In this document: one piece after another, positions 7,568 to 16,380 of the stretch | Layout: the number at the start of each line of letters is the position of its first letter | Numbering within the stretch: position 1 is the first letter of the stretch | Assembly: GCA_027310405.1 (NCBI GenBank) | Contig: DAIDAX010000003.1 | Location: 1 to 40,257 of the forward strand | Length of the DNA: 40,257 bases | Reading direction: 5' to 3' | Origin: a bacterium | GTDB taxonomy: Archaea > Aenigmatarchaeota > Aenigmatarchaeia > CG10238-14 > SCSR01 | Notes under the pieces: model-generated | What the model was told of the DNA's origin: nothing | What the model saw: only the letters and a program-made list of their open reading frames with translations | Databases searched by the model: none | Program-made: the position numbers and the translations under genes

Positions 7568-7927
7568 ATGTCGTTCTATATACGTATGAAAACTATCTGC
7601 GAAGTCGTGATAACAAACTTCATGCCCGCAGTACGAGCGATGGTCACAAAGGAATTAACGGGAACTTACGGTCTTTCTCAAAGTGAAGTGGCGAAAAAAT
7701 TGCAGATAACGCAACCAGCAGTCTCTTACTATCAACGTGAACTGCGTGGAGCGAAGGTGAGACAACTTCAGAGCAATGAAAAAGTTGTGCAGTTTGTGAA
7801 AAATCTTTCTGCAGAAATTGCAAATGGAACTTTGAAGGTGATAGATTTGCATGGATTGTACAAAACGTTGAAGGAAGAAAAAATTCTGAATGGAGAATTT
7901 CTAGAGTGCAGTTGTTCTACTTCTTAG
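7568..7927 (+). CDS. HTH transcriptional regulator
   Basis: Helix-turn-helix segment GLSQSEVAKKLQITQPAVSYYQRELRG. Confidence 0.8.
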   Translation: MSFYIRMKTICEVVITNFMPAVRAMVTKELTGTYGLSQSEVAKKLQITQPAVSYYQRELRGAKVRQLQSNEKVVQFVKNLSAEIANGTLKVIDLHGLYKTLKEEKILNGEFLECSCSTS

Positions 7928-7939
7928 ATAAAAATTTTT

Positions 7940-10900
7940 TCAACTCACAGTTTCTTTCTTAGTTGGTGGAGATTTTGACGGCAAGAAAAGATAAACAACG
8001 AACAATCCTCCAAGAACTGCAGCAATAATTATTCCGTAGAGTAGATAATTCGGTGCTGGCGGTTGTGCTTGTTGTAGTGCCTGCTGCGTTGCAGAGATTA
8101 AACTTTGTATGTTCGAGAATAATTGTTGAGCTTGGAAGTAACCTTCGGGTGTGCCTTGTGCAATGTCGTTTTGTGCCTGTTGTATTTGTGTTTGCAAACT
8201 GGTGAACAATGGATCTACGTTTGTAAGATTGACTCCTGCAGCTTTCGATTGATTGTAAAGTTGCCAGACTTGAGTGTAGTTTGCAAGAATCTGTGTGAAG
8301 TTCGCTGTGATTAACGCTTGTGTCACATTAGTTGGCAGAACTCTAAGCGTGAAAGCTTGCGTCACTGTAGACAGACTGCTTACTGCTTGGAAGTTTGCAG
8401 AATAATCTTGCACAGATGCATTTGCAGGAATTGTGAATGTCGTAGTGTATGTTGCTTGTGCGCCTGGAGAAATTGTTTGCGCTGGTGTAACGCTTACCCA
8501 ACTCGAATTAATTCCAGTAACACTCAATGTAACTGTTTGAGTCGAGTTCGTATTTGTATTGCTCACAATAACGTTAGTTGAATTGCTTGATCCTTGCAAA
8601 ACTCGAATTAAACTCGGGTAAGAAACTATGCTCAAGTAAGTTGGAGTTGTTGTAGTTGTAGTAGTAGTCGTTGTTGTTGAAGTGTATGGAGAAGCTAGAT
8701 GGAATGTGACTGGCAGACTGTTAAACCAAATTCCAGTTGGAGTAGATCCAGTGATGTTCGTTGGACAATCTGTAGAATTTGTTGTTGTATTGCCCACAAC
8801 CCAGCTTACTATTGTGTTTGTCGAATAAGCTGCTGGTGATATTGTTGCCGGAGTTGGACCCGAAACTATACTCCATCCAGTGCAAGTTCCAAGAGACAAT
8901 GTATCGCCCGATCCAGCAAGTGGTCCAACGTTGGTCACGTTAACATAAACTGTAGTTGTCGTGCCTGTGCTCGGAATAGTTGCTATTGAAGAATTTCCTA
9001 CAGGAGTGCTGAGATAAAGACCTGTGTTGGTTACAGTCAAACTTTGATTGCTTAGACTTCCAGTGAACGTTCCATTGAAATCAGAGTTTGGCCCGATGTT
9101 TAATCTTGTATTTACAAAATAATTTCCACCAGAAGTATTTGCAGGAATCGTTGCATTTAGCCAATAACCCGAAGGATTGCCAGAAGGATTGTACAGTGGT
9201 CCAGTTGTGTTAACAAGATTTGACAATGTCACATTATCGCTGCTAGTAATTCCAAAAGATGTAGCATTACCTTCAGTAATCCAAACAGCAGAAAAGTTTG
9301 AAGGAGTGATCGAATAAGATCCTGTTGATGTTCCATTCAGATAAGTAATATTCATTTTCAACGAAATGTTTCCACCGGTCGATATGTTGTTAAATGTGTT
9401 CAGTCCAGTTGGTGTATCTAGTTCTACTAACTTTATGTTCAACAAGTTAGTCAAATTCAATTGAATTGTCAGATTAAGTGTTGATGATGGATGCGAAGCG
9501 AACGCTGTTGTAGTATTTGTTGCATTGAAGAAAATCCATCCTGTGTACAGACCAGTTGGCATAGACGAAGTGAACGTTGTGTTTATTTGAATTGGAATAC
9601 CACTGTTGGCTGAAATAAAGTTCGTTGGGTTATATGCAAGAGTTGCATTGTATCCCGCACAATTTCCAGATGTGCAAGTAAGGTTTGTAGAATTAAGAGT
9701 CATGTTGAGGAAAGCGCCGACACTTCCAGAATTGTTCACATAAATGTTCAGTGTTTTTGTCAACGTTGCTCCATAATCTTCATCGATTCTGATTGTTTGT
9801 GCATCAAAACTGTTATTGACAGACAAACTTGGCGCCGATACGTTGAAAATTATCGGAATTTGTAATCCAGCTCCATTCGGATCCAAATAATACAAATCAC
9901 CTTGGTACGATCCATCGAGAGATACATTTTGAGTCGTAAGATTGACTTGCACATTTGACGAATTGCCACTTATAAAACTCATGCTGCTATAATTCGTACT
10001 TATCCAACTCGATGCCGGATACATGAGTTTGACTGTTAAATTATAGCTTGGCAGTATAGTCGAACCGTTTACAACTTTAAAAGTTAGAACCTGAGAACTT
10101 GATGGAGGTGCGATATTGACAAATTCTTCTTCAGTTGTGCCAGAAACATTTGCATTTACAAATTTATTGACTGATGTGCCGAGTGTGTTTCCCAAATTGT
10201 CTAAAACAGTCAACGAATAATTTCCAGCTCCAGTTGCATTAGCCCAGTCCAATGTAACATTAACTGCATTGATTGTAGAGCTATTTGGCACAAGCATTGT
10301 GAAATTCTGTACGGAACTTCCCGTAAAAGATTTAACGTAATATAAATCTGAACTCTGCGTTATTGTGCTCAAATTTAATGGCCCTGGATTTGTTAGAATA
10401 ATGTTTGTCGTCTGAGATGCGGAAACGTTCAGTGTTCCAAAATTAATTTGTGTAATCTGTTGATTTGGTGTTGAAGAATTTGTTACATTCAGAGTCGTAA
10501 AGTATAAAGAACCGCTGTAGCTTATTTGTGAACTTGAATTTCCATAAACTCTTATTTCCCATACAGCCGAGGAAGTTGGTAAGAAGTTATATTGTAAAGT
10601 TTGACTGGTAGTTCCATTTTGTATAGATTTTGCTTTCAATGTTCCAGAACCATCCAATAAATATAAGCTAACATATTGCGAAGAATTCCCCCAGTTTATT
10701 GTGACAGTTGCTCCAGTTGCATTTGCTATTGTTGTTGCGTTATTTGTGTAAAAGTAAAATGACTGGTAAGCTGTTGCGTTTGGAGGCAATTTTCCATTAA
10801 ATGTTCCAATTCCACTTGAGCTGTTGAGTGTTGTGTTAGTTGTTATTGGTAAATCTAAAATACCATCGATAGTTACATTCTCGGATGTACTGCTTGGATT

Positions 10901-11374
10901 CGTAGAATTGCTTATGAGTAACTTATTTTGTAACGTGTATCTACCAGGCACACAGCTAGCTCCATTGATTACTGCTAAATTTGGTGAGAGCGTAAGAGTT
11001 GTGGAGTTTACGGTAGACGAATAATTTAAAGTTTCAGTTGTAGTTGTATAGCCTCCTGTTCTATTTTGAACAAGAACTAGAATTTGTGTGCAAGGTGCTT
11101 GAATAGACTGACTATAGTTTCCTATGAAGTAGGAAGAGTTTAGTACAATTATTGTTACATTAGTTGTGTTTAGACTCGTTACATTGTTCAGTGCTAGAGT
11201 TACGTTTGCAGTGTATTGTGGCGAAGTTGTCCAATTGAAATAAACAATTGATGGAGTAACGTTAAATTGCCCAGCTGGACTACTTGTATTTGTTGCAGAG
11301 AAACCAGAGACTACAGCAAGGACAAAAATAACTGCAAAAGCCAACAAACTAAGTACAGTTACTCGAAAATTCAT
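7940..11374 (-). CDS. Large secreted/membrane-anchored surface protein, probable glycoprotein
   Basis: 1144 aa with N-terminal signal-like segment, very many N-x-S/T sequons, Thr-rich run TSTTTTTTTTTTPTY, and C-terminal TM (LLYGIIIAAVLGGLFVVYLFLP) with a charged tail. Confidence 0.85.
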   Translation of the reverse strand: MNFRVTVLSLLAFAVIFVLAVVSGFSATNTSSPAGQFNVTPSIVYFNWTTSPQYTANVTLALNNVTSLNTTNVTIIVLNSSYFIGNYSQSIQAPCTQILVLVQNRTGGYTTTTETLNYSSTVNSTTLTLSPNLAVINGASCVPGRYTLQNKLLISNSTNPSSTSENVTIDGILDLPITTNTTLNSSSGIGTFNGKLPPNATAYQSFYFYTNNATTIANATGATVTINWGNSSQYVSLYLLDGSGTLKAKSIQNGTTSQTLQYNFLPTSSAVWEIRVYGNSSSQISYSGSLYFTTLNVTNSSTPNQQITQINFGTLNVSASQTTNIILTNPGPLNLSTITQSSDLYYVKSFTGSSVQNFTMLVPNSSTINAVNVTLDWANATGAGNYSLTVLDNLGNTLGTSVNKFVNANVSGTTEEEFVNIAPPSSSQVLTFKVVNGSTILPSYNLTVKLMYPASSWISTNYSSMSFISGNSSNVQVNLTTQNVSLDGSYQGDLYYLDPNGAGLQIPIIFNVSAPSLSVNNSFDAQTIRIDEDYGATLTKTLNIYVNNSGSVGAFLNMTLNSTNLTCTSGNCAGYNATLAYNPTNFISANSGIPIQINTTFTSSMPTGLYTGWIFFNATNTTTAFASHPSSTLNLTIQLNLTNLLNIKLVELDTPTGLNTFNNISTGGNISLKMNITYLNGTSTGSYSITPSNFSAVWITEGNATSFGITSSDNVTLSNLVNTTGPLYNPSGNPSGYWLNATIPANTSGGNYFVNTRLNIGPNSDFNGTFTGSLSNQSLTVTNTGLYLSTPVGNSSIATIPSTGTTTTVYVNVTNVGPLAGSGDTLSLGTCTGWSIVSGPTPATISPAAYSTNTIVSWVVGNTTTNSTDCPTNITGSTPTGIWFNSLPVTFHLASPYTSTTTTTTTTTTTPTYLSIVSYPSLIRVLQGSSNSTNVIVSNTNTNSTQTVTLSVTGINSSWVSVTPAQTISPGAQATYTTTFTIPANASVQDYSANFQAVSSLSTVTQAFTLRVLPTNVTQALITANFTQILANYTQVWQLYNQSKAAGVNLTNVDPLFTSLQTQIQQAQNDIAQGTPEGYFQAQQLFSNIQSLISATQQALQQAQPPAPNYLLYGIIIAAVLGGLFVVYLFLPSKSPPTKKETVS

Positions 11375-11506
11375 CTGTCTCTTTAAATTATTTGGTTAAC
11401 TATAAAATATATCTTAAAAATTCTCCAAACCGATGAAGATTGAAGGGCGGCATGACAAACGAATGAATACACCCTTAAGTGCAGATGGGGAGAAAAAAAA
11501 TTATTG

Positions 11507-11581
11507 GGGGCCAGGTGGGGTTTGAACCCACGACCTTCTCCTTAGGACGGAGCTGCTCTATCCAAGCTGAGCTACAGGCCC
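11507..11581 (-). tRNA. tRNA-Arg (anticodon CCT)
   Basis: Reverse complement GGGCCTGTAGCTCAGCTTGGATAGAGCAGCTCCGTCCTAAGGAGAAGGTCGTGGGTTCAAACCCCACCTGGCCCC folds as a cloverleaf. CCA not encoded. Confidence 0.92.
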
Positions 11582-11629
11582 AACAATCTACATTTACTTT
11601 CAAGTAGAATAAAAACAAATCTTAGAGTT

Positions 11630-12352
11630 ATGGGGTTAATCAAGAGCGAAAAAGAAATTCGATTTTTAAAAAAAGCTGCTGAAATAAGTAACTCTTGCAT
11701 TCCACTGATAGAAAAATCTCTGCATGAAAAAATTTCTGAAAAAGAACTTACGAGAAGAGTGAGAAAAAAAATTAATTCTCAGGGAGCAACTTTATCTTTC
11801 CAAACTCTCTGTGCATCTAGCGATAGAACTTCAATGATTCATCCAAAACCACATGCGACAGACAGAATTATTTCTGGAATTGGCTACATTGATTTTGGAG
11901 CGTCGTACAAAGGTTACAAAGCAGATGTGACAGTCCCATTCATCAAAGGAAAAATTAACAGAGAAGAAACGATAGTAGTGAAAAAAACTTTAGAAGCGTA
12001 CAAACTTTCTGTAAAATCTGTAAAAATCGGTGTTCCTTTTTGGAAAGTTCACGAAGCTACTGATAAATTTTTGAGAAAGAATGGATTCGAAATGAAACAT
12101 GCGCTTGGACACGGGCTCGGATTGAAAGTACACGATAGTCCTTTAATTCTAAAACCAAGAAAAAAATTGAAAGGGAAAAAGAAAAAACGTTGGGAAAGAA
12201 TTAAGAAAATAAATTTCCAACCAAAAATGGTTTTTACAATCGAACCAGGAATTTACACAAAGAAATTTGGATCGAGAATTGAAAATGATTTTTTGATAAC
12301 GAAAGAAGGAAAATTAAAACAGCTCACAAAATCGAGATTGATAAAAGTTTAG
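11630..12352 (+). CDS. M24 family metallopeptidase (Xaa-Pro aminopeptidase-like)
   Basis: 240 aa: YIDFGASYKGYKADVTVPF, HALGHGLGLKVHDSP, VFTIEPGIYT, SRIENDFLIT. Confidence 0.88.
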   Translation: MGLIKSEKEIRFLKKAAEISNSCIPLIEKSLHEKISEKELTRRVRKKINSQGATLSFQTLCASSDRTSMIHPKPHATDRIISGIGYIDFGASYKGYKADVTVPFIKGKINREETIVVKKTLEAYKLSVKSVKIGVPFWKVHEATDKFLRKNGFEMKHALGHGLGLKVHDSPLILKPRKKLKGKKKKRWERIKKINFQPKMVFTIEPGIYTKKFGSRIENDFLITKEGKLKQLTKSRLIKV

Positions 12353-14166
12353 ACAAGCACTTTAATTTTTGCTTTGCTTACAAGAGCTCTAACAATTTGT
12401 CTTCCGATATCAGAATCTTTCGAAACTTTTATGTTGGATTTTTTGCCAATCGTTGCAGAGAAAAGAAAATCAGAACCGATGTAAACGTTTGCCATTTTCC
12501 CAATGTATCTTTTGTCGAAGTCGAATGTTATGCTGTTGCCGGTTTCAGTCATTCCAAAATAAATTTCTTTTCCGAGCGAAGGAATTTTCGGTTCAACATC
12601 TATGCTTATTCCAAGTTTTTGCTCGAGAGCTTTTATCATGACTCCTTCTTTCCCAATTATTCTTGGTATGTATTCATTTGCAACTCGCACGACTACTTTG
12701 TTTTCGGAAACAACTTCTGCTTGAGCATTAAAGTCAAACTTTCGAATTTCTTGCAAGATTCTTTCTTGCGCAAGTCTTTTCAACGGAGATGCACTCGTTT
12801 TTGTTACAGGAACGATGACATTCTCTTCTCCGAACGTATAAATCTCGTAAACAAGTTCACCAGTTTCAAAATCTCTGACTTCAACAAGTGGTCTCGACAA
12901 ATCTGCTTCTGTCATTCCTGATGGAACTTTTACTGTCAAAGAAAGTTCGAAAACTTTTTTCACCTCGCCCTCTTTCACAAAAATCACTGTGTCGATTATG
13001 TGGGGAATTATTCCAAGTTCCACTCGTCCCATAAATCTCTGAATTGCATCGATCGCATCGCTCGCGTGTACGACTCCAATCATTCCTATTCCCGCTAAGC
13101 GCATGTCTGAGAAAATTTCAAAGTCCTTTGTCTTTCTCACTTCGTCGAAGATTGAATAATCTGGCCTGACAAGAAGCAAAATGTCCGCGGTCTTTTCAAA
13201 ATCTCCCTCGAGCGGTCCGTATTGAGTAATCTCCGGTCCGACTTGCAAATCTTTTGGAGATTCGAGAGTTTTAACAATTTTTCCCTGGTTTTTGTAAAAT
13301 TCTGCGAGCGATGAGGCGAGTGTCGTCTTTCCAGATCCAGGTGGGCCGGCAATGATTATTCCTTCAGCCTTTTCTCGCAAACGCAACATGAGTTTGTCAG
13401 AAAGTTTGTAATCTTCCAAAGAAAGTTTCACAATAGGTCTGACAATTGTTATTTCCAATCCATCTGAAAATGGTGGGCGTGCTATTGCAATTCTGTAATT
13501 GCCAAGTTGTAAAACAGTTGCACCTGAACGAATAATTTCTACAGAACCTTCCTCGCTTATTCTCGTTGCTTCTGTTATTTCTCGGATAAGATTTTCTAAA
13601 TCATTTGTCGACAAAGTTTCATCTTTAATTTTTACAAGTTCGAATCTTCCTGGTCCACCTTTCTTTGCAAGTGGTGGAACTCCTTCCTTAAGATGTACAG
13701 ATAATGTGTCTTCAGTAAAAAATTTTTCAAATGCTAATCCTTTTGTTTTTATTTCCGCTGGAAAATGTTGTATACTAACTCCCTCAGCTTCTCCAACAAG
13801 TGCCTGAACGAAATCAGCAGTGTAAAGAGTTGCATTTTCTTCTTTCGCTACATCACGAATTAATGCATCCATTCTTCCAGACTTTGCAAGTTTGATGTCG
13901 TCAATGCTTGGTCTAGTTCCTGTAAAACGAACTTTTATTTTACTTTTTTCAGCAAGTTCACGAATTTTTTTTAACTCTTCTAAACCAACAAAGCCAGGCT
14001 CTCTACCTTTTGACGCTTGTGCTTGCATCTCATCAAGAACCATTGCTGGAACAATTATCTCACTGACTTTCAATTTATTTTGCTCAAGCAGTTGTGAAAT
14101 TTTTCCGTCGATGATTATGCTCGTGTCGAGAACAATCTTGTCTGTGTTTTTCATTTTCATCTTCAC
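12349..14166 (-). CDS. PIN domain-ATPase-KH protein (archaeal PilT-N/VapC-ATPase family)
   Basis: N-terminal PIN domain (VLDTSIIIDGKI), Walker A AGPPGSGKTTLASSLAEF, C-terminal KH-like YIPRIIGKEGVMIKALEQKLGISIDV. Confidence 0.9.
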   Translation of the reverse strand: MKMKMKNTDKIVLDTSIIIDGKISQLLEQNKLKVSEIIVPAMVLDEMQAQASKGREPGFVGLEELKKIRELAEKSKIKVRFTGTRPSIDDIKLAKSGRMDALIRDVAKEENATLYTADFVQALVGEAEGVSIQHFPAEIKTKGLAFEKFFTEDTLSVHLKEGVPPLAKKGGPGRFELVKIKDETLSTNDLENLIREITEATRISEEGSVEIIRSGATVLQLGNYRIAIARPPFSDGLEITIVRPIVKLSLEDYKLSDKLMLRLREKAEGIIIAGPPGSGKTTLASSLAEFYKNQGKIVKTLESPKDLQVGPEITQYGPLEGDFEKTADILLLVRPDYSIFDEVRKTKDFEIFSDMRLAGIGMIGVVHASDAIDAIQRFMGRVELGIIPHIIDTVIFVKEGEVKKVFELSLTVKVPSGMTEADLSRPLVEVRDFETGELVYEIYTFGEENVIVPVTKTSASPLKRLAQERILQEIRKFDFNAQAEVVSENKVVVRVANEYIPRIIGKEGVMIKALEQKLGISIDVEPKIPSLGKEIYFGMTETGNSITFDFDKRYIGKMANVYIGSDFLFSATIGKKSNIKVSKDSDIGRQIVRALVSKAKIKVLV

Positions 14167-14288
14167 GCTAAAATTAAGTTTCTTTGCTTTTAAGCTTTAG
14201 TCGGAAAAACCTTTAAAAAAAATATTTTTTCAATTTTCTATGTTGCAGCGACAAAAAAGATTTTATTTATCTTTGCGTGCTAAGAATC

Positions 14289-14420
14289 GTGATAAAAATA
14301 AAACGCTGTCCTGAATGCAAGAACAAAAACATTTCATTGCACTCGGATGAATATATCTGCACCAAATGTGGACTCGTAATTGAACAAGAATTTCGTTCTG
14401 GTGTCAGAACTCTAGCATGA
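14289..14420 (+). CDS. Stand-alone TFIIB-like zinc-ribbon microprotein (43 aa)
   Basis: GTG start. VIKIKRCPECKNKNISLHSDEYICTKCGLVIEQEFRSGVRTLA has CPEC...CTKCGLVI as in TFB N-terminal zinc ribbons. Confidence 0.6.
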   Translation: MIKIKRCPECKNKNISLHSDEYICTKCGLVIEQEFRSGVRTLA

Positions 14421-14445
14421 AAACAAAAGAAGGACTAGCGTAGTC

Positions 14446-15714
14446 CTAACCACCCACTTCTACAAACTTTAATAGTTCATCACGCGTAACAATTTTTTCT
14501 GACTCAGCTTGCATGTCTCTCAATTTGTACTCATTTCTCTGCAATTCTTCTTTCCCAACAATCACAACAAATTTAGATTTTATTTTGTCAGCATACTCAA
14601 GTTGTTTCTTGAGATCTCTATCCATCAAATCAATTTGACAAGGTACACCGTTTTCTCTCAAAAATTTTACTAAATCCAAAGCCCGATTCTGCAAATCTTC
14701 GTTAACGCTTGCGACAAAAATTTTTGTTGTTTTCAAATTTTCTTTAAACATGTTTTTATTTTTCATGACTTCGAGAATCCTATCGATGCCCAACGAGATT
14801 CCAGTGGCAGGGATATCCTTCCCTCCAACTTTCTTCATGAGATTGTCATAGCGACCTCCCCCACCACAAGAAACTCCAGCACCAAGTTCTACTTCGAAGA
14901 CTAATCCAGTATAATATTCTAACCCACGTACGAGCGAGAGATCGATTTTTATTTTATCTTCGAATCCCAGAGTTTTTGCATAATCAATCAAAGAATCCAA
15001 TTCCTCAAGACCTTCGCTTCGTCCCTTTCGTCCAAAAGTTCGAATGATTTCTTCATTAGATCCAGAAATTTTAATTACATCAAAAACTTTATCTGGTATG
15101 ATTCCATTTTTCACAAGCTCTTTTCTTACACCAGCCTCACCAATTTTTCCCCACTTATCAATTGCTCGAAATGTGTCCACTAATTTGTCTTTAGTCACAA
15201 CTTTTTCCAACAATTTTTCCAAAAGCTGTCTGCTGTTCACACGAATTGAAAAATCTTTGAATCCAAGTTTCTGCATAATTTCGCAAACGCATGCAAGACA
15301 TTCCGCATCTGCGAGTACACTTTTGCTTCCGACAACATCTATATCCGCTTGCCAAAATTCTCTGTAACGCATTGCCTGTGGATTGTCGTATCTCCAAACT
15401 TTTTCTATCTGATAACGTTTGAAAGGAAGAGGAAAGTTGCTAGATGTTACAATTCTTGCAAGCGGCATTGTCAAATCAAATCTTAAACCAAGCTGACGTT
15501 TCGATTTGTCTTCAAAAAAATAAATTTCATCCTTCACACCTTCGCCGAGCCCACCTTTTGCAGAAAGTAGCTCAAAACTTTCGAATGCAGGAGTGAACAG
15601 CGGCTCGAAACCATATTTTTCAAAAACATTTCTTACAACGTCGATAATTTTTTGTAGCTTTATCGCGTCTTCAGCCGCTACATCTCTCGTTCCCTTTGGC
15701 GGTTGGAATTTCAT
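14446..15714 (-). CDS. hisS: Histidyl-tRNA synthetase
   Basis: MKFQPPKGTRDVAAEDAIKLQKI..., RFDLTMPLARIV, LVRGLEYYTGLVFE. The longer ORF to 15792 overlaps a tRNA, so start 15714 is preferred. Confidence 0.95.
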   Translation of the reverse strand: MKFQPPKGTRDVAAEDAIKLQKIIDVVRNVFEKYGFEPLFTPAFESFELLSAKGGLGEGVKDEIYFFEDKSKRQLGLRFDLTMPLARIVTSSNFPLPFKRYQIEKVWRYDNPQAMRYREFWQADIDVVGSKSVLADAECLACVCEIMQKLGFKDFSIRVNSRQLLEKLLEKVVTKDKLVDTFRAIDKWGKIGEAGVRKELVKNGIIPDKVFDVIKISGSNEEIIRTFGRKGRSEGLEELDSLIDYAKTLGFEDKIKIDLSLVRGLEYYTGLVFEVELGAGVSCGGGGRYDNLMKKVGGKDIPATGISLGIDRILEVMKNKNMFKENLKTTKIFVASVNEDLQNRALDLVKFLRENGVPCQIDLMDRDLKKQLEYADKIKSKFVVIVGKEELQRNEYKLRDMQAESEKIVTRDELLKFVEVGG

Positions 15715-15718
15715 ATAA

Positions 15719-15964
15719 TTAATTCCTCCTTTGAGAATATCTTTTTGTTTTGGGTCCAGAGCCGGGATTCGAACCCGATCTAGAAGATTCACAGTCTTCC
15801 GTGCGAGCTTCTACACTACTCTGGACATTTGGAGCAAGAGTCAAACAATTTCTTTTTAGAAATATTTTTACGCGAGAATTTTCAAACAACTTTAACTTTG
15901 CTCTTAATCGAACTGGAATTGAAACTCGTCCTTTGGAATCGATTTTAGAAAAAGCACTGCTCAA
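15719..15964 (-). CDS. SpoVT/AbrB-like DNA-binding protein ORF, C-terminus runs through the tRNA-His gene
   Basis: MSSAFSKIDSKGRVSIPVRLRAKLKLFENSRVKIFLKRNCLTLAP is AbrB-like. Residues after about 46 are encoded by tRNA-His sequence. Confidence 0.55.
   Translation of the reverse strand: MSSAFSKIDSKGRVSIPVRLRAKLKLFENSRVKIFLKRNCLTLAPNVQSSVEARTEDCESSRSGSNPGSGPKTKRYSQRRN
15751..15826 (-). tRNA. tRNA-His (anticodon GTG), with encoded G-1 and CCA
   Basis: Reverse complement G-TCCAGAGTAGTGTAGAAGCTCGCACGGAAGACTGTGAATCTTCTAGATCGGGTTCGAATCCCGGCTCTGGA-C-CCA. 7-bp acceptor stem, G-1:C73, anticodon loop CTGTGAA. Confidence 0.95.
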
Positions 15965-16062
15965 AGTGAACTAATTCACCTTTTGTGAAAACGTTCGCCT
16001 CTCATCCTTGTCACTTGAAAAGAAAATGTTTTTAGAGTATTTATATGTAAAGGTGGGAAAAA

Positions 16063-16224
16063 TCAAACTGGCTGTGCGAGCATCTGTCTATCCAAAACTT
16101 TTACTCCGTAGGAAACGCAACGATCGCAAACATCTATAATTGATCCTTCTATGTCTGCCTTATTCAGAAAAGGAACTTCCCTCCCACACAAATTGCACTC
16201 CATTCCAGCCCCATCCTGATACAT
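16063..16224 (-). CDS. Small zinc-ribbon protein resembling the N-terminus of archaeal MBF1 (53 aa)
   Basis: MYQDGAGMECNLCGREVPFLNKADIEGSIIDVCDRCVSYGVKVLDRQMLAQPV; CxxC...CxxC arrangement like aMBF1. No HTH domain follows. Confidence 0.6.
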   Translation of the reverse strand: MYQDGAGMECNLCGREVPFLNKADIEGSIIDVCDRCVSYGVKVLDRQMLAQPV

Positions 16225-16380
16225 ATACTGTAAGATATAGTTTATATAGTTGGCTAATTTTTATGAAGCTTCTTTAAATAGATATTTTTCGAATAATCTT
16301 CAGTGAAAAACGTGAGTGGTACACGGATTGTCGAATAATTCTTCTGAAATTTTATTTACTATAGACCACAAGGTGTTTCT

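Noticed and set aside
8123-8581. Cys-rich plus-strand ORFs inside the surface-protein gene
   Set aside because: Antisense translation of Thr/Asn-rich codons gives artificial Cys/Val richness.
11433-11525. 30-aa ORF MKIEGRHDKRMNTPLSADGEKKNYWGPGGV upstream of and into antisense tRNA-Arg
   Set aside because: Ends within the tRNA gene on the opposite strand and has no family support; probably chance.
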